From assembly GCA_903926075.1 (NCBI GenBank), contig CAIYHQ010000115.1, forward strand, positions 1 through 36,821: DNA of 36,821 nt, written 5' to 3'. This DNA comes from an uncultured Methanomicrobiales archaeon (lineage in GTDB: Archaea; Halobacteriota; Methanomicrobia; Methanomicrobiales; Methanospirillaceae). Shown here piece after piece: positions 10,043-19,075 of this stretch. A model generated the notes under the pieces. That model saw only the letters and a list, made by a program, of their open reading frames with translations, ran no database searches and was not told the DNA's origin. The first letter of the stretch is position 1, and every line of letters starts with the position of its first letter. The position numbers and the translations under genes were made by a program.

Positions 10043-12799
10043 ATGCATGGTCCGGAGGGAGTTAGACTTGAAGAGAATTGGAAAGGAGAGAAAGACTGGC
10101 TTTTATGGGGCCCATATCTCTCAGAACGCCAATGGGGAACGGTTAGGGAAGATTATAGCGAGGATGGTGATGCCTGGCATTATTTTACTCACGATCATGC
10201 GAGGTCCCGTGCATATCGTTGGGGTGAAGATGGAATTGCGGGTATTTCTGATAATAAACAGATCCTCTGTTTTGCTCCCACTTTCTGGAACGGGTTTGAT
10301 CCAATACTCAAAGAGCGGTTATTCGGGCTTGACAACTCGGAAGGGAATCATGGAGAGGATGTAAAAGAATACTACTATTACCTTGACAATACACCAACCC
10401 ACTCATACATGAAATATCTGTATAAATATCCATCTTTTGCATATCCATATAACGACCTTGTTCAGACAAATAAAAATAGGTCGAGAAGAGAACCTGAATA
10501 CGAACTTATAGATACAGGAATTTTTAATGATAACCGGTATTTTGATATTTTTATCGAATACGCAAAAATCACACCAAAGAAAATTTTGATAAAGATTACA
10601 GCCTGCAACCGTGGGTCAGAAGATTCAACCCTCCACTTTATTCCAACACTCTGGTTTCGAAACACCTGGTCATTGAGCAAGGAGGCCACAAAGCCTGAGA
10701 TTAAAAGAGGTAAGAATAAAGACGGGACCGTTTCGGTTATCACTGTACATCCCGAAACCGGGTGTTATCAACTGACTTCAGAAGGGGACCCGAAAATTTT
10801 GTTTACAGAAAATGAAACAAACAACTCCCGGATTTTTGGGACACAAAATAATTATGCACATGTAAAAGATGCATTTCATGAGTTTATTATCGGAAAAAAG
10901 GAAGATTCGATAAACCCTGAAAATACCGGAACTAAAGCAGGGTTCTGGTACTCATTGACCATTCCAGCCAACGGAGAAAAGACAATCCGGCTCTGTCTTG
11001 AACAAATATCTGACGATTCTGGTGAAAAACAAATCAATTCCGGTAATATGTTTAATTTATTTGATTCAGCCATGTCACGGCTTGCATCTGAAGCGGATAA
11101 TTTTTACAAAGGAATAACGCCACCATCCCTTAACGATGATCAAAAGCAAATTATAAGGCAGGCCTTATCGGGAATGCTCTGGAATAAACAGTATTATTTC
11201 TTTGACCTTGATCTCTGGCTCAGTGAACATGGGAATAATCATTTATTCCAGGAGAAATTCAAAGGAATCAGGAATAAAAACTGGTACCACATGTTAAATG
11301 ATGATATTATCTCAATGCCTGATAAATGGGAATATCCCTGGTTTGCTGCATGGGACCTAGCTTTTCATACACTCGCACTGAAGTTGGTAGACCCGGTATT
11401 CGCAAGTGAGCAATTGAAATTAATGCTTCGTGAGGTCTATCTTCATCCTTCCGGTCAGATACCTGCGTATGAATGGAATTTTAGCGATGTAAACCCACCT
11501 GTTCATGCCTATGCCGCTCTCACTATAAATAATACAATCAATCTTTTCTCAGAAGACGATAATAACGAATTTTTAAAAGAAATTTTCAATAAACTTCTTC
11601 TCAACTTTACATGGTGGGTGAACCGGAAAGACCCTGACGGAAGAAACATCTATGAAGGTGGGTTCCTTGGTCTTGATAATATTGGTGTTTTTGACAGGTC
11701 AGCACCACTTCCCACCGGCGGATTTCTTGAGCAGGCAGACGGGACCGCATGGATGGCTTTTTTCTGCCAGAATATGCTTGAAATATCCCTTATCCTTGCT
11801 GAGAAAGATCCTGTTTACGAGAATATGGCTGTAAAATTTTTTGAACACTTCATGTGGATTGCTGCCTCAATGGACAAAATAGGCGAGCAAATGGATGAAT
11901 TATGGGATGAAGAGGATGGATTTTATTATGATGTCCTAAACTTTCCGGATGGACAGGCATCAAGAATAAAAGTAAATTCTTTAGTCGGCCTTCTCCCACT
12001 TTGTTCAACGACAATTCTTGAAAAGTCTACAGTTGAAAAATTTCCGGAAGGAATTAACCGGATAATAAAATTTCTAAAGAAACATCCTGAACTTGAATCT
12101 ACAATTGCACCGCCTGACAAACCCGGGGTAGAGGGCCGGTTTATACTTTCAGTTCTGAGTGAAGGGAAATTGCGAAGGATACTTGCGAGAATGCTTGATG
12201 AAAAGAAATTTCTCAGTCCATATGGAATTCGTTCATTATCACGCTCACATCTTGACAATCCTTTTATTTTTAACTGGGCTGGGAATGAGTATAAAGTTGC
12301 TTATGAGCCTGGAGAATCTGAAAGCGGCCTTTTCGGAGGAAATTCAAACTGGAGGGGTCCAATATGGTTCCCAATAAACATTCTTATCATCCGGGCCCTG
12401 TTTCAGAGTTACCTATACTACGGCAATGAGTTTCAAGTAGAATGCCCGACCGGGTCCGGTATCATAAAAAACCTGTTTGAAATAGCTGAAGAGTTATCAT
12501 CCCGACTCATCTCGATATTCACATGCAATGCCGAAGGGAAAAGACCTGTCTTCGGGACCTCTGATAAATTTCAGTCTGATGATCATTGGAAAGATTATCT
12601 GCTATTCTATGAGTATTTTCACGGAGAGTCAGGAGCTGGACTGGGTGCATCTCATCAGACTGGCTGGACAGGAATGGTTGCGTATATAATACAACTATTC
12701 GGACACCTTGATTCCCAGGAATATCTGAAATATGGCAATATTCCGGCGATCAGGAATTTTTTCAAGGACCAGCAACCTCAATCACCTGAAAAAAAATGA
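10043..12799 (+). CDS. GH63-like glucosidase (MGH1-type glycoside hydrolase)
   Basis: 918 residues with no signal peptide, so probably cytoplasmic. The N-terminal block (WLLWGPYLSERQWGTVREDY, then AWHYFTHDHARSRAYRWGEDG) is characteristic of bacterial and archaeal GH63-related glucosidases. The C-terminal (alpha/alpha)6 domain shows WEYPWFAAWDLAFH, where the Asp is the likely general acid. It also shows NSNWRGPIWFPIN and GESGAGLGASHQTGWTG, the usual active-site segments. The likely role is hydrolysis of an alpha-glucosidic or related link in a compatible solute or storage sugar. The exact substrate cannot be assigned. It lies next to a convergent membrane-protein gene with no visible pathway partner. 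Confidence 0.85.
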   Translation: MHGPEGVRLEENWKGEKDWLLWGPYLSERQWGTVREDYSEDGDAWHYFTHDHARSRAYRWGEDGIAGISDNKQILCFAPTFWNGFDPILKERLFGLDNSEGNHGEDVKEYYYYLDNTPTHSYMKYLYKYPSFAYPYNDLVQTNKNRSRREPEYELIDTGIFNDNRYFDIFIEYAKITPKKILIKITACNRGSEDSTLHFIPTLWFRNTWSLSKEATKPEIKRGKNKDGTVSVITVHPETGCYQLTSEGDPKILFTENETNNSRIFGTQNNYAHVKDAFHEFIIGKKEDSINPENTGTKAGFWYSLTIPANGEKTIRLCLEQISDDSGEKQINSGNMFNLFDSAMSRLASEADNFYKGITPPSLNDDQKQIIRQALSGMLWNKQYYFFDLDLWLSEHGNNHLFQEKFKGIRNKNWYHMLNDDIISMPDKWEYPWFAAWDLAFHTLALKLVDPVFASEQLKLMLREVYLHPSGQIPAYEWNFSDVNPPVHAYAALTINNTINLFSEDDNNEFLKEIFNKLLLNFTWWVNRKDPDGRNIYEGGFLGLDNIGVFDRSAPLPTGGFLEQADGTAWMAFFCQNMLEISLILAEKDPVYENMAVKFFEHFMWIAASMDKIGEQMDELWDEEDGFYYDVLNFPDGQASRIKVNSLVGLLPLCSTTILEKSTVEKFPEGINRIIKFLKKHPELESTIAPPDKPGVEGRFILSVLSEGKLRRILARMLDEKKFLSPYGIRSLSRSHLDNPFIFNWAGNEYKVAYEPGESESGLFGGNSNWRGPIWFPINILIIRALFQSYLYYGNEFQVECPTGSGIIKNLFEIAEELSSRLISIFTCNAEGKRPVFGTSDKFQSDDHWKDYLLFYEYFHGESGAGLGASHQTGWTGMVAYIIQLFGHLDSQEYLKYGNIPAIRNFFKDQQPQSPEKK

Positions 12800-12812
12800 T
12801 ATGACCGGATAG

Positions 12813-13946
12813 TCAGTCTTTGGAAAAAATTTCCTCTAACTGACTCAGATTTTCCAGATTGAAGAGACCTGGTAAATTAATACCGATTGAATATGTCGGA
12901 AAGAGCTTAAACATCTGTCTTCGATTAATAGCATAAAGCTCTGTCTCCCTGAGGGTTTTCATCACATCATTCAACAGTTTCTCCCCTTGTTTCGATGTTT
13001 TCTTTGTAATTTCCTCAGAAGTATCGATAATATCCGGTCTGATTATATCTTTCGCATTATCCAATTTTAGAAGAAGATCATCACACATATCTCGGGCAAT
13101 CTTCAAACTTAGTACATTTTGAAGAAATTGCACGATGATTATCTGACTTACAAGGACAAGAGGAACCATTATATTTGTCCTGACTGTTAAAAATTCATTA
13201 ACATTGATAAATTTGGCTAGTGTAAATCCTGGGAGGAGAATTGCTATGATAAGTAAAATTACAACAATTGTCCCTACAGCAAGAAAGATTGCACCGATGA
13301 TACCAAGCAATATTATTCCCTTTCTTCTTTCTTTACTCTGTTTCATGACATATTTAGTGAAGTGTAACAGATGCGCTCTGAAGAAGAACATTTCAAGATA
13401 AAACAGGACAATCCCCAGACACTGAACAACAATTATACTATAGGTATCAGGAGGTAGAACACCTAAATAACCGAGGATAAGTGAATAAGTCATAGAAAGG
13501 AGGTAAATAAAGAGCATTCCAATTGTCAGTGGAAGAAGGCTCAGGATAAAAAACCGCATGAATAATCTAAAGCCTACCCTCTTATTTTTGAAAATGTGTA
13601 TCTCTTTAGCCCACTTCATGACAGATTTCTTCTTTTCAGTAACTTTAGGTTTATTACGCATTTGGAGGACATATCGGAAAGGAAACAAGAATAATGGAAG
13701 CAGTGGGTAAAAAATATAAAAGTAAAGGCTTGCTGATATCCAGATAGCCATGTATCCTATTGCCTGATTTGAAAGCCCCCAGATATTAAATACAACCGCA
13801 ATAATTAAAACAATTATCGAACCCAGACTTAACTTTTCATTCAATATGGTTGTTTTTATCTTTGAAAGTCGTTCAATCTCTTTGTTTATCTTTTCAAAAA
13901 GTAAGTCCGAAGAGGGAATTTCTGAAAAATCACCATTTTCATTCAA
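12813..13946 (-). CDS. Unrecognised multi-pass membrane protein
   Basis: I do not recognise a family. The 377-residue product has a polar, charged N terminus (about 1-40) and about seven hydrophobic segments between residues 45 and 290. A roughly 80-residue polar C-terminal region ends with LFNLENLSQLEEIFSKD. The first pair of segments is followed by a basic loop (residues about 100-120), suggesting an even number of crossings before the tail. The stop is 13 bp from the convergent glucosidase stop. The upstream 190 bp is a divergent promoter region shared with the HdeD-family gene. Confidence 0.7.
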   Translation of the reverse strand: MNENGDFSEIPSSDLLFEKINKEIERLSKIKTTILNEKLSLGSIIVLIIAVVFNIWGLSNQAIGYMAIWISASLYFYIFYPLLPLFLFPFRYVLQMRNKPKVTEKKKSVMKWAKEIHIFKNKRVGFRLFMRFFILSLLPLTIGMLFIYLLSMTYSLILGYLGVLPPDTYSIIVVQCLGIVLFYLEMFFFRAHLLHFTKYVMKQSKERRKGIILLGIIGAIFLAVGTIVVILLIIAILLPGFTLAKFINVNEFLTVRTNIMVPLVLVSQIIIVQFLQNVLSLKIARDMCDDLLLKLDNAKDIIRPDIIDTSEEITKKTSKQGEKLLNDVMKTLRETELYAINRRQMFKLFPTYSIGINLPGLFNLENLSQLEEIFSKD

Positions 13947-14139
13947 TGATCATTCACCTTCATGTTCTGATATTAAAGACTCAGTGATATAAATATACTT
14001 ACCTCTGGCCCTGATATGGAAAATTATTTTATAAATCCATTAACACTATACAAATTGGATTAGTTTTCTATTAGAATATATCAAGAAAAAGATCAGAAAA
14101 TTTCAAATAATGTATTTAAGATAATATAAGATTGATTAT

Positions 14140-14697
14140 ATGAGCAAAGAAGTTTCTGCAAATTCACAGATTGCTGCTGCAGTTGGCAGCATGCCATGGT
14201 GGCTCGTCCTTATCTGGGGAATATTAGCTGTAATTATTGGGTTGTGTCTTATTGCAACTCCATTTACGACAATGTTTTATATTATCCTCTTTATGGGGGC
14301 ATACTGGTTTGTTGGAGGTATATTTACCCTTATAAGCCTTTTTGGTAACTGCGAAAATAAGGGATGGAAGATCTTTCTTGGGATTATCAGCATCATTGGA
14401 GGAATTGTAATAATGACCTATCCATTATACAGTTCACTCATTATCATTACAATGGTTGTCATCTTTGCAGGAATTTGGGGGCTTATTATTGGAGGAACCA
14501 AGATTTATGAAGCCGTTAAATTTAAAGATGCGGGAGCTCTAGCCCTTGGTGTCCTGAGTATTATTTTTGGTCTGATACTACTTGCCTCACCATATACAGC
14601 TGCATATGTTCTGCCTATAGTAGGCGGAATTTTTGCACTGATTATAGGAATAGCGGCAGTCTTTTTATCTTTCCAGTTCAAAAAAGCACAGGCATAG
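14140..14697 (+). CDS. HdeD family (DUF308) membrane protein
   Basis: 185 residues, with about six hydrophobic segments arranged as three repeated hairpins (for example LVLIWGILAVIIGLCLIATPF, then GIISIIGGIVIMTYPLYSS, then GVLSIIFGLILLASPYTAA). This internal threefold repeat, with small residues and a Pro at each turn, is diagnostic of the DUF308/HdeD family. HdeD is linked to acid resistance in enterobacteria; the role in methanogens is unknown. A TATA-like TGTATTTAAG lies about 28 bases before the ATG, suggesting a leaderless mRNA. Confidence 0.85.
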   Translation: MSKEVSANSQIAAAVGSMPWWLVLIWGILAVIIGLCLIATPFTTMFYIILFMGAYWFVGGIFTLISLFGNCENKGWKIFLGIISIIGGIVIMTYPLYSSLIIITMVVIFAGIWGLIIGGTKIYEAVKFKDAGALALGVLSIIFGLILLASPYTAAYVLPIVGGIFALIIGIAAVFLSFQFKKAQA

Positions 14698-14738
14698 ATT
14701 TTCCCTTGAATAAAGTTAAAAACTAAAAAAAAATATTC

Positions 14739-14745
14739 TTTTTTT
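14739..14745. terminator. Convergent A/T-tract terminator
   Basis: Between two convergent genes, a run of A (14725-14733) is followed by T7 (14739-14745). It can act as an oligo-T terminator for the HdeD gene on the plus strand, and the A run gives a T9 for the minus-strand gene. Confidence 0.45.
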
Positions 14746-15079
14746 AAATTTTTCCTTCAAGTGCTACAACCTTCTCAATTGCAGGGATTTCCGGGTCATA
14801 ACTGTCAAAAAGGACTGAAACATATTTCTTTGAAATTTCGTGGTGTTCCTTGCCATAAAGCACATAGACTTTTCTATCATCAAGAAGCCCTTTAATTGTA
14901 AACCTGCCCGGTTTTTCAAACGTATAAAATGGAGGTTCCAGGTTTTTAATTAATGAGACATTCCCAAAATTTCTGAAATAATCTAGGATATTCATCGTAA
15001 CCGGCCCTTCAAGGAGGTATTCGGTCTTTATCGTACCATTTTTACATTGTTTTGACATCTTCGTTTTTAATATCTGCAT
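14744..15079 (-). CDS. Small conserved-looking hypothetical protein
   Basis: 111 residues from the ATG at 15079 (MQILKTKMSKQCKNG). A longer frame to 15121 exists but would overlap more of the upstream gene. I recognise no family and see no membrane segment. There is a single Cys near the N terminus and a mixed alpha/beta pattern (for example GRFTIKGLLDDRKVYVLYG). The start overlaps the end of the cysteine desulfurase remnant by 13 bp, so the two were translationally coupled. That suggests a sulfur-related job, but this is inference from context only. Confidence 0.55.
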   Translation of the reverse strand: MQILKTKMSKQCKNGTIKTEYLLEGPVTMNILDYFRNFGNVSLIKNLEPPFYTFEKPGRFTIKGLLDDRKVYVLYGKEHHEISKKYVSVLFDSYDPEIPAIEKVVALEGKI

Positions 15080-15932
15080 GATCGTGCAACCTCTGCTAAA
15101 GAACTGGCTACATATTGACATTCGTCTTCTGTATTAAGATAGGAAAGTGAAATCCTGACACAGCCATCTTCACTGTTCATCCGTTCATGTATAAGTGGTG
15201 CACAGAGTAGACCTGTCCTTGTAATTATCCCGTACTTCTTCCGAAGAATTAGACCGAGGGAATCATTGTCAAGATTATCAATATTAAAGGAAATAACAGG
15301 TAGACCTGGGTTTTTATTATACAATGAAACATTGCTTTCTTCTCTTAAAACATCAAGAATAATATTTGTCTTTTCTGCAAGTGACGAAATTACATTCGAT
15401 AACCCGACTGAATTAAGATAACGGATTCCGGCATGGAGTGAGACAATTCCAGGGTAGTTATGTGTCCCGGCTTCAAATCTTTCCGGAGTTTCATCCGGCT
15501 GATAAAGGTTTTCGGAATCACTGCCGGTCCCACCCTGTCTTACAGGAGCTATTCTTTCAGGACTGGTGCAATAGAAAGTGAGATCTTTCCCCTCTTTTCA
15601 AGTGTTTTTAATGGCCTTAAAACAGAGTTGTGTTCAAGTTCTGTTGTAATTACGTGAAATTTTCCGGTTGAATTTTCTACGAATCCGTGAATTAAGGCGT
15701 TTAAGGAGTCGGTAGCATTTGCAGTAAATATAACATTATCGGTTTGAGAAAATCCAAAGAAACGAGAGATCAAAACCCGTGTCTCAAACAGGTAATCAGT
15801 CTCTTCATCAATGGTACCCCGTCCATAATCATAAAACGGTTTTTCAAGAGAACCCCATACCGCTTCCAGTACCTCGGGTGGTTTTGGAAATGTTGTTGAC
15901 GCATTGTTCATGTAAATAGTTCTTTCAGACAT
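15067..15932 (-). pseudogene. Cysteine desulfurase (class V aminotransferase) with internal deletion
   Basis: The first part (ATG 15932 to about 15549) reads IYMNNASTTFPKPPEV... TANATDSLNALIHGF... TTELEHNSVLRPL, the N-terminal third of the SufS/Csd-like cysteine desulfurases that feed sulfur from cysteine. After LSIAPVLKE it stops. A second frame resumes at once with IAPVRQGGTGSDSENLYQP and continues through RFEAGTHNYPGI to the normal C terminus (stop at 15067). About 100 residues are missing between, including the Asp that contacts PLP and the catalytic Lys (usually in a GHK motif). The encoded 'IAPV' occurs on both sides of the junction, as if the deletion happened between short repeats. 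The remnant lies downstream of a winged-helix gene and cannot be an active enzyme. Confidence 0.85.
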
Positions 15933-16031
15933 CAATACCTGCCTTTTTTAATAATCTAAGTAAATTATACATATCTAAAAATTAGAAAGGGATTTCACCT
16001 GCCTACAGAAACTCTCACAATCTGAAGTTTC

Positions 16032-16301
16032 TTAGGTAATCCCTGCTCGTTTTACACTGTAGATAATCTGCCTCGCATCTTTAAATGAAAAACGTTCAAT
16101 CAGAAGTCCTTCTTCCCTTAACCTCGAGATTGCATAACGAGTGGTTCTCGGAGGTAGCAATGTTGCATTGATAATCTCTTTTTGCGTGAGGTCATGTCCT
16201 GTTGAAAGAACCTTCCATACAAGTTTTGAAGATGGGGGTAGGCGGCCTAATTTGTCTGTTCCTTGTTCAATTCCGGATTTTCCGGAGACAAAAATAATCA
16301 C
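16032..16301 (-). CDS. Small winged-helix (MarR-like) DNA-binding protein
   Basis: 89 residues starting at a GTG. The core is a helix-turn-helix with a wing: SSKLVWKVLSTGHDLTQKEIINATLLPPRTTRYAISRLREEGLLIER, which is the pattern of MarR/TrmB-like winged helices. No ligand-binding domain follows. It is divergent from cysK. One palindrome copy (16352-16365) lies in front of its own start and another in front of cysK, so it is a candidate local regulator that may bind these sites. The cysteine desulfurase remnant lies 99 bp downstream in the same direction. Confidence 0.75.
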   Translation of the reverse strand: MIIFVSGKSGIEQGTDKLGRLPPSSKLVWKVLSTGHDLTQKEIINATLLPPRTTRYAISRLREEGLLIERFSFKDARQIIYSVKRAGIT

Positions 16302-16351
16302 TCATAGTTCAATGACCATAATTTTGTTGAACTTGTAAATATTTAATAATA

Positions 16352-16365
16352 TTCACAATTGTGAT
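16352..16365. promoter_or_regulatory. Palindromic operator, copy 1 (one mismatch)
   Basis: TTCACAATTGTGAT, 51 bp before the winged-helix gene (minus strand). It lies exactly 84 bp from the second copy in front of cysK, or eight helical turns at 10.5 bp per turn. Confidence 0.75.
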
Positions 16366-16408
16366 TTTTTTTACTTTGGTGATTTACTGCTCTTTGCTTC
16401 AATGCGAA

Positions 16409-16420
16409 TTTATATAAATA
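16409..16420 (+). promoter_or_regulatory. cysK: TATA box of cysK
   Basis: TTTATATAAATA is an excellent archaeal TATA element. The expected transcription start about 25 bp downstream falls in the palindrome at 16436-16449. Confidence 0.7.
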
Positions 16421-16435
16421 ACGACTGGAAAATAA

Positions 16436-16449
16436 TTCACAATTGTGAA
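16436..16449. promoter_or_regulatory. Palindromic operator, copy 2 (exact)
   Basis: TTCACAATTGTGAA between the cysK TATA box and the ATG at 16459, covering the expected transcription start. This position fits a repressor site. Confidence 0.85.
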
Positions 16450-16458
16450 CTAGATAGC

Positions 16459-17394
16459 ATGGCAAAAATATACTCTTCAATTATTGAAACAATTGGAAAT
16501 ACACCTCTTGTAAGACTAAACAGGCTTACACAGGGGATTGGGGCAACCGTTGTAGTGAAACTTGAATCAGCTAATCCACTTTCAAGCGTAAAAGATCGGA
16601 TTGGTCTAGCTATGATTGAAGCAGCCGAAAGGTCCGGGAGGGTTAATGAAAAAACCATTTTTATTGAACCAACTAGTGGGAATACCGGAATTGCTCTTGC
16701 TTTTGTCTGTGCTGCAAAAGGATACCGCCTGAAACTTGTCATGCCTGAATCATTCAGTCTCGAACGAAGAAGAGTACTGAGAGCTCTTGGAGCAGAGCTT
16801 ATTCTCTCACCTGCTGCTGAAGGAATACCAGGAGCTATAAAAATTGCAGAAGAACTCGCGTCAACCCAGTCTGATCATATAATTCTTCAACAGTTCAAGA
16901 ATCAGGCAAACCCGGATATACACAGGAGAACTACTGCCCTTGAAATATGGAATGATACCGATGGAAAAGTTGACATCTTTGTTGCCGGAGTAGGTACCGG
17001 TGGAACAATCACTGGCGTTTCAGCCGTTATAAAACAGAAAAAACCTGAATTTAAAGCAATTGCAGTAGAGGCAGCAGCTTCACCCGTCCTCTCTGGAGGA
17101 AAGATGGGTCCCCATAAAATACAGGGAATTAGTGCTGGTTTTGTACCAGAAGTGCTAAAACTTGACTATGTTGACGAAATATTTCAGGTTTCAAATGACG
17201 ATGCAATTGGGACTGCAAGAAAACTAGCAATAGAAGAGGGTTTGTTCTGTGGAATTTCTTCCGGTGCGGCTGCATTTGCTGCATTGGAGATAGCAAAAAG
17301 ACCTGACAATAGAGGAAAGCTCATTGTCTGTCTTCTTCCTGACACAGGAGAACGATATCTAAGCACTGAACTGTTCGAGATAAAGGAGGTATAA
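16459..17394 (+). CDS. cysK: Cysteine synthase (O-acetylserine sulfhydrylase)
   Basis: The enzyme makes cysteine from O-acetylserine and sulfide with PLP. The 311-residue product has the usual length and start ([23 protein letters not shown]). The PLP lysine is in [11 protein letters not shown]. The substrate loop is TSGNTGIAL, the phosphate-binding Gly-rich loop is [10 protein letters not shown], and CGISSGAA follows near the C terminus. An upstream ATG (16402) would overlap the TATA box and the operator, so 16459 is the start. cysE follows after 2 bp. A bacterial-type cysK/cysE pair is known in several methanogens, probably by transfer. Here it coexists with the tRNA-dependent cysteine route encoded further right. 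Confidence 0.96.
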   Translation: MAKIYSSIIETIGNTPLVRLNRLTQGIGATVVVKLESANPLSSVKDRIGLAMIEAAERSGRVNEKTIFIEPTSGNTGIALAFVCAAKGYRLKLVMPESFSLERRRVLRALGAELILSPAAEGIPGAIKIAEELASTQSDHIILQQFKNQANPDIHRRTTALEIWNDTDGKVDIFVAGVGTGGTITGVSAVIKQKKPEFKAIAVEAAASPVLSGGKMGPHKIQGISAGFVPEVLKLDYVDEIFQVSNDDAIGTARKLAIEEGLFCGISSGAAAFAALEIAKRPDNRGKLIVCLLPDTGERYLSTELFEIKEV

Positions 17395-17396
17395 AA

Positions 17397-18173
17397 ATGA
17401 CATCTATCAGGGAGGACATCGAGACGGTATTTCGTAAAGACCCTGCAGCACGGAGTATAATCGAAGTAATTACGTGTTATCCCGGCCTTCATGCAGTCTG
17501 GTTGCATTGGATTGCTCACTTGTTTTGGAACCATGACATGAAGTTCGTAGCAAGGGCCATTTCCCATATAAATCGATTTTTAACAGGAATTGAGATACAT
17601 CCAGGAGCAAAAATAGGGAAGCGTCTATTTATTGATCATGGTATGGGCGTCCTTATTGGAGAAACTGCTGAAATCGGGAACGATGTACTTATCTATAAGG
17701 GGGTAACGCTTGGCGGAACCAGTCTTGAAAAAAGAAAGAGGCATCCTACTATTGGCGATGATGTCATAATAGGAACCGGGGCCACAATTCTTGGACCGGT
17801 TATAATAGGGAAAGGTGCGAAAATAGGTGCAGGTTCTGTTGTTGTTCACCCGGTCCCCGAAGGAGCCACGATTATTGGTGTTCCAGGTCGTATTGCAGAT
17901 TATGAGCCAACAGGCGGCCTACAGACTCCTGAACGTGACAATCTTCCTGACCCGGTCCAGAAAATAATAACCAGTTTGCTTGTACGACAGAATGAACTTG
18001 AGGAAAGAATCCAATTAATGGAGAAAATGTTAAATGAAAATTCTTCACACGACATAGAGAAAGGTATTGATAAGACAGAGGGAATTAGTCGTATCCTATC
18101 AAATCCGTGTTCAGAAGATGAATATTCTGATATAATTAACCTGGAAAATGAAGTCATTTGTGAATTAACATAG
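17397..18173 (+). CDS. cysE: Serine O-acetyltransferase
   Basis: The enzyme transfers acetyl from acetyl-CoA to serine, supplying O-acetylserine to CysK. The 258-residue product has the helical N-terminal domain, then the left-handed beta-helix of hexapeptide repeats (about residues 62-165). The signature [18 protein letters not shown] carries the catalytic His. [22 protein letters not shown] and the closing GVPGRI are also present. A C-terminal extension of about 80 residues (coiled-coil-like [15 protein letters not shown], then acidic) makes it longer than usual EpsC-type enzymes. A strong ribosome site (AAAGGAGGT, 17382-17390) overlaps the end of cysK, so the two form an operon under the palindromic operators. 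Confidence 0.95.
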   Translation: MTSIREDIETVFRKDPAARSIIEVITCYPGLHAVWLHWIAHLFWNHDMKFVARAISHINRFLTGIEIHPGAKIGKRLFIDHGMGVLIGETAEIGNDVLIYKGVTLGGTSLEKRKRHPTIGDDVIIGTGATILGPVIIGKGAKIGAGSVVVHPVPEGATIIGVPGRIADYEPTGGLQTPERDNLPDPVQKIITSLLVRQNELEERIQLMEKMLNENSSHDIEKGIDKTEGISRILSNPCSEDEYSDIINLENEVICELT

Positions 18174-18182
18174 TTTTTTTTT
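18174..18182. terminator. Oligo-T terminator after cysE
   Basis: T9 directly after the cysE stop, at the end of the cysK-cysE operon and at the junction with the convergent DUF1894 gene. Confidence 0.55.
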
Positions 18183-18474
18183 AACGACCCTTTTTTGTAT
18201 TAAGTTTAAGTGACCTTAGACGTTTGGCTTCTTCTGCATCCTCAACTTTGAGGAGGAAGGTACCATAACATGGTTTTGTAAATGGAAAGACGATAAAATC
18301 ATGATCCATCCCGATTGCAATCGGCGGGATACCAATTATATGTTTCTCAAACAACCTGAAACCAGGGTCTACATAGTAAATTTCTGTAAAACCGGCTTCA
18401 ACATATTCACGGGATTCCTTAAAACTTGATCCCTGGAGAATTACCTCTTTATCCAGGTCTTCCACACATGTCAT
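18181..18474 (-). CDS. DUF1894 family protein
   Basis: 97 residues matching the small methanogen family DUF1894. Characteristic stretches are SFKESREYVEAGFTEIYYVDPGFRLFEKHIIGIPPIAIG and FPFTKPCYGTFLLKVED, with one conserved Cys in KPCYG. The function is not known. The start overlaps the stop of the upstream DUF1890 gene by 4 bp, so the pair is translationally coupled. A decayed second copy of the same pair lies at 32.0-32.6 kb. Both pairs have the palindromic operator in front, which ties them to sulfur or cysteine control. Confidence 0.85.
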   Translation of the reverse strand: MTCVEDLDKEVILQGSSFKESREYVEAGFTEIYYVDPGFRLFEKHIIGIPPIAIGMDHDFIVFPFTKPCYGTFLLKVEDAEEAKRLRSLKLNTKKGR

Positions 18475-18953
18475 AGAAATACCTCGTCAAGCTTTTTCTT
18501 TAATTCGACAGGATTATGAACTGTTTTTTCAACAACCATTTCACATTGAAAATCAACAAGTTTCTTAAGATCTTCTGCATTCCGGCCAATTATAACGAGT
18601 ATCAACCTTGAGGCATGCAGATATCGGATAGTTGTTGCATAGGTAATTCCGGCATCATTATGGGCAAAGGCAATGGCTGTATCAAAGGAAATTTTCTTTT
18701 CTGCAAGATCACCGATACAATGGTCAAGGTCTATCATCCTACCCATATAATGTCTTTCCGGGTCTGAAACCCTTGCAAGTTTTATTACTGAAGGATTTGC
18801 TGCAACTGTAACTGAATATCCTTTCTTCACAAGAATATACGAAAGGTATAGAGAGATTCCCATCTGAACCGGCACTTCAGGACAGCCAAGAAAGAGAATG
18901 ACTTCATTTTTTTCCTTTTGTTCGTTCATATTATTTCCCGAGTTATTTATCAT
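18471..18953 (-). CDS. DUF1890 family protein (DsrE-like fold likely)
   Basis: 160 residues of the methanogen family DUF1890. Features are an N-terminal strand plus LGCPEVPVQMGISLYLSYILVKKGYSVTVAANPSVIKLARVSDP, a central DLDHCIGDLAEKK, and AFAHNDAGITYATT. The alternating strand and helix pattern, with an early Cys in GCPEVP, recalls DsrE/DsrF-like sulfur-handling proteins, but that link is my inference. The preferred start may be the second Met (18929). The palindrome at 19030-19043 lies between this gene and a divergent regulator. Confidence 0.85.
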   Translation of the reverse strand: MINNSGNNMNEQKEKNEVILFLGCPEVPVQMGISLYLSYILVKKGYSVTVAANPSVIKLARVSDPERHYMGRMIDLDHCIGDLAEKKISFDTAIAFAHNDAGITYATTIRYLHASRLILVIIGRNAEDLKKLVDFQCEMVVEKTVHNPVELKKKLDEVFL

Positions 18954-19029
18954 GTTGTCAGATGCATTGACATTAAAGGTTTCCTATTGAAGTAACAGAT
19001 TTATGAATGCAAATGTACGGATTTGCACG

Positions 19030-19043
19030 TTCACAATTGTGAA
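19030..19043. promoter_or_regulatory. Palindromic operator, copy 3 (exact)
   Basis: TTCACAATTGTGAA in the 122-bp divergent region between the DUF1890 gene and the membrane-anchored regulator. A TATA-like GATTTATGAA lies about 33 bp upstream of its centre in the plus direction, so one site may control both transcripts. Confidence 0.85.
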
Positions 19044-19075
19044 GATTTTTTTACTATTACGATGAATTATTATTC

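Noticed and set aside
16402-16458. Upstream ATG as the cysK start
   Set aside because: It would put the TATA box and the palindrome inside the coding region, and the protein family starts at the Met encoded at 16459.
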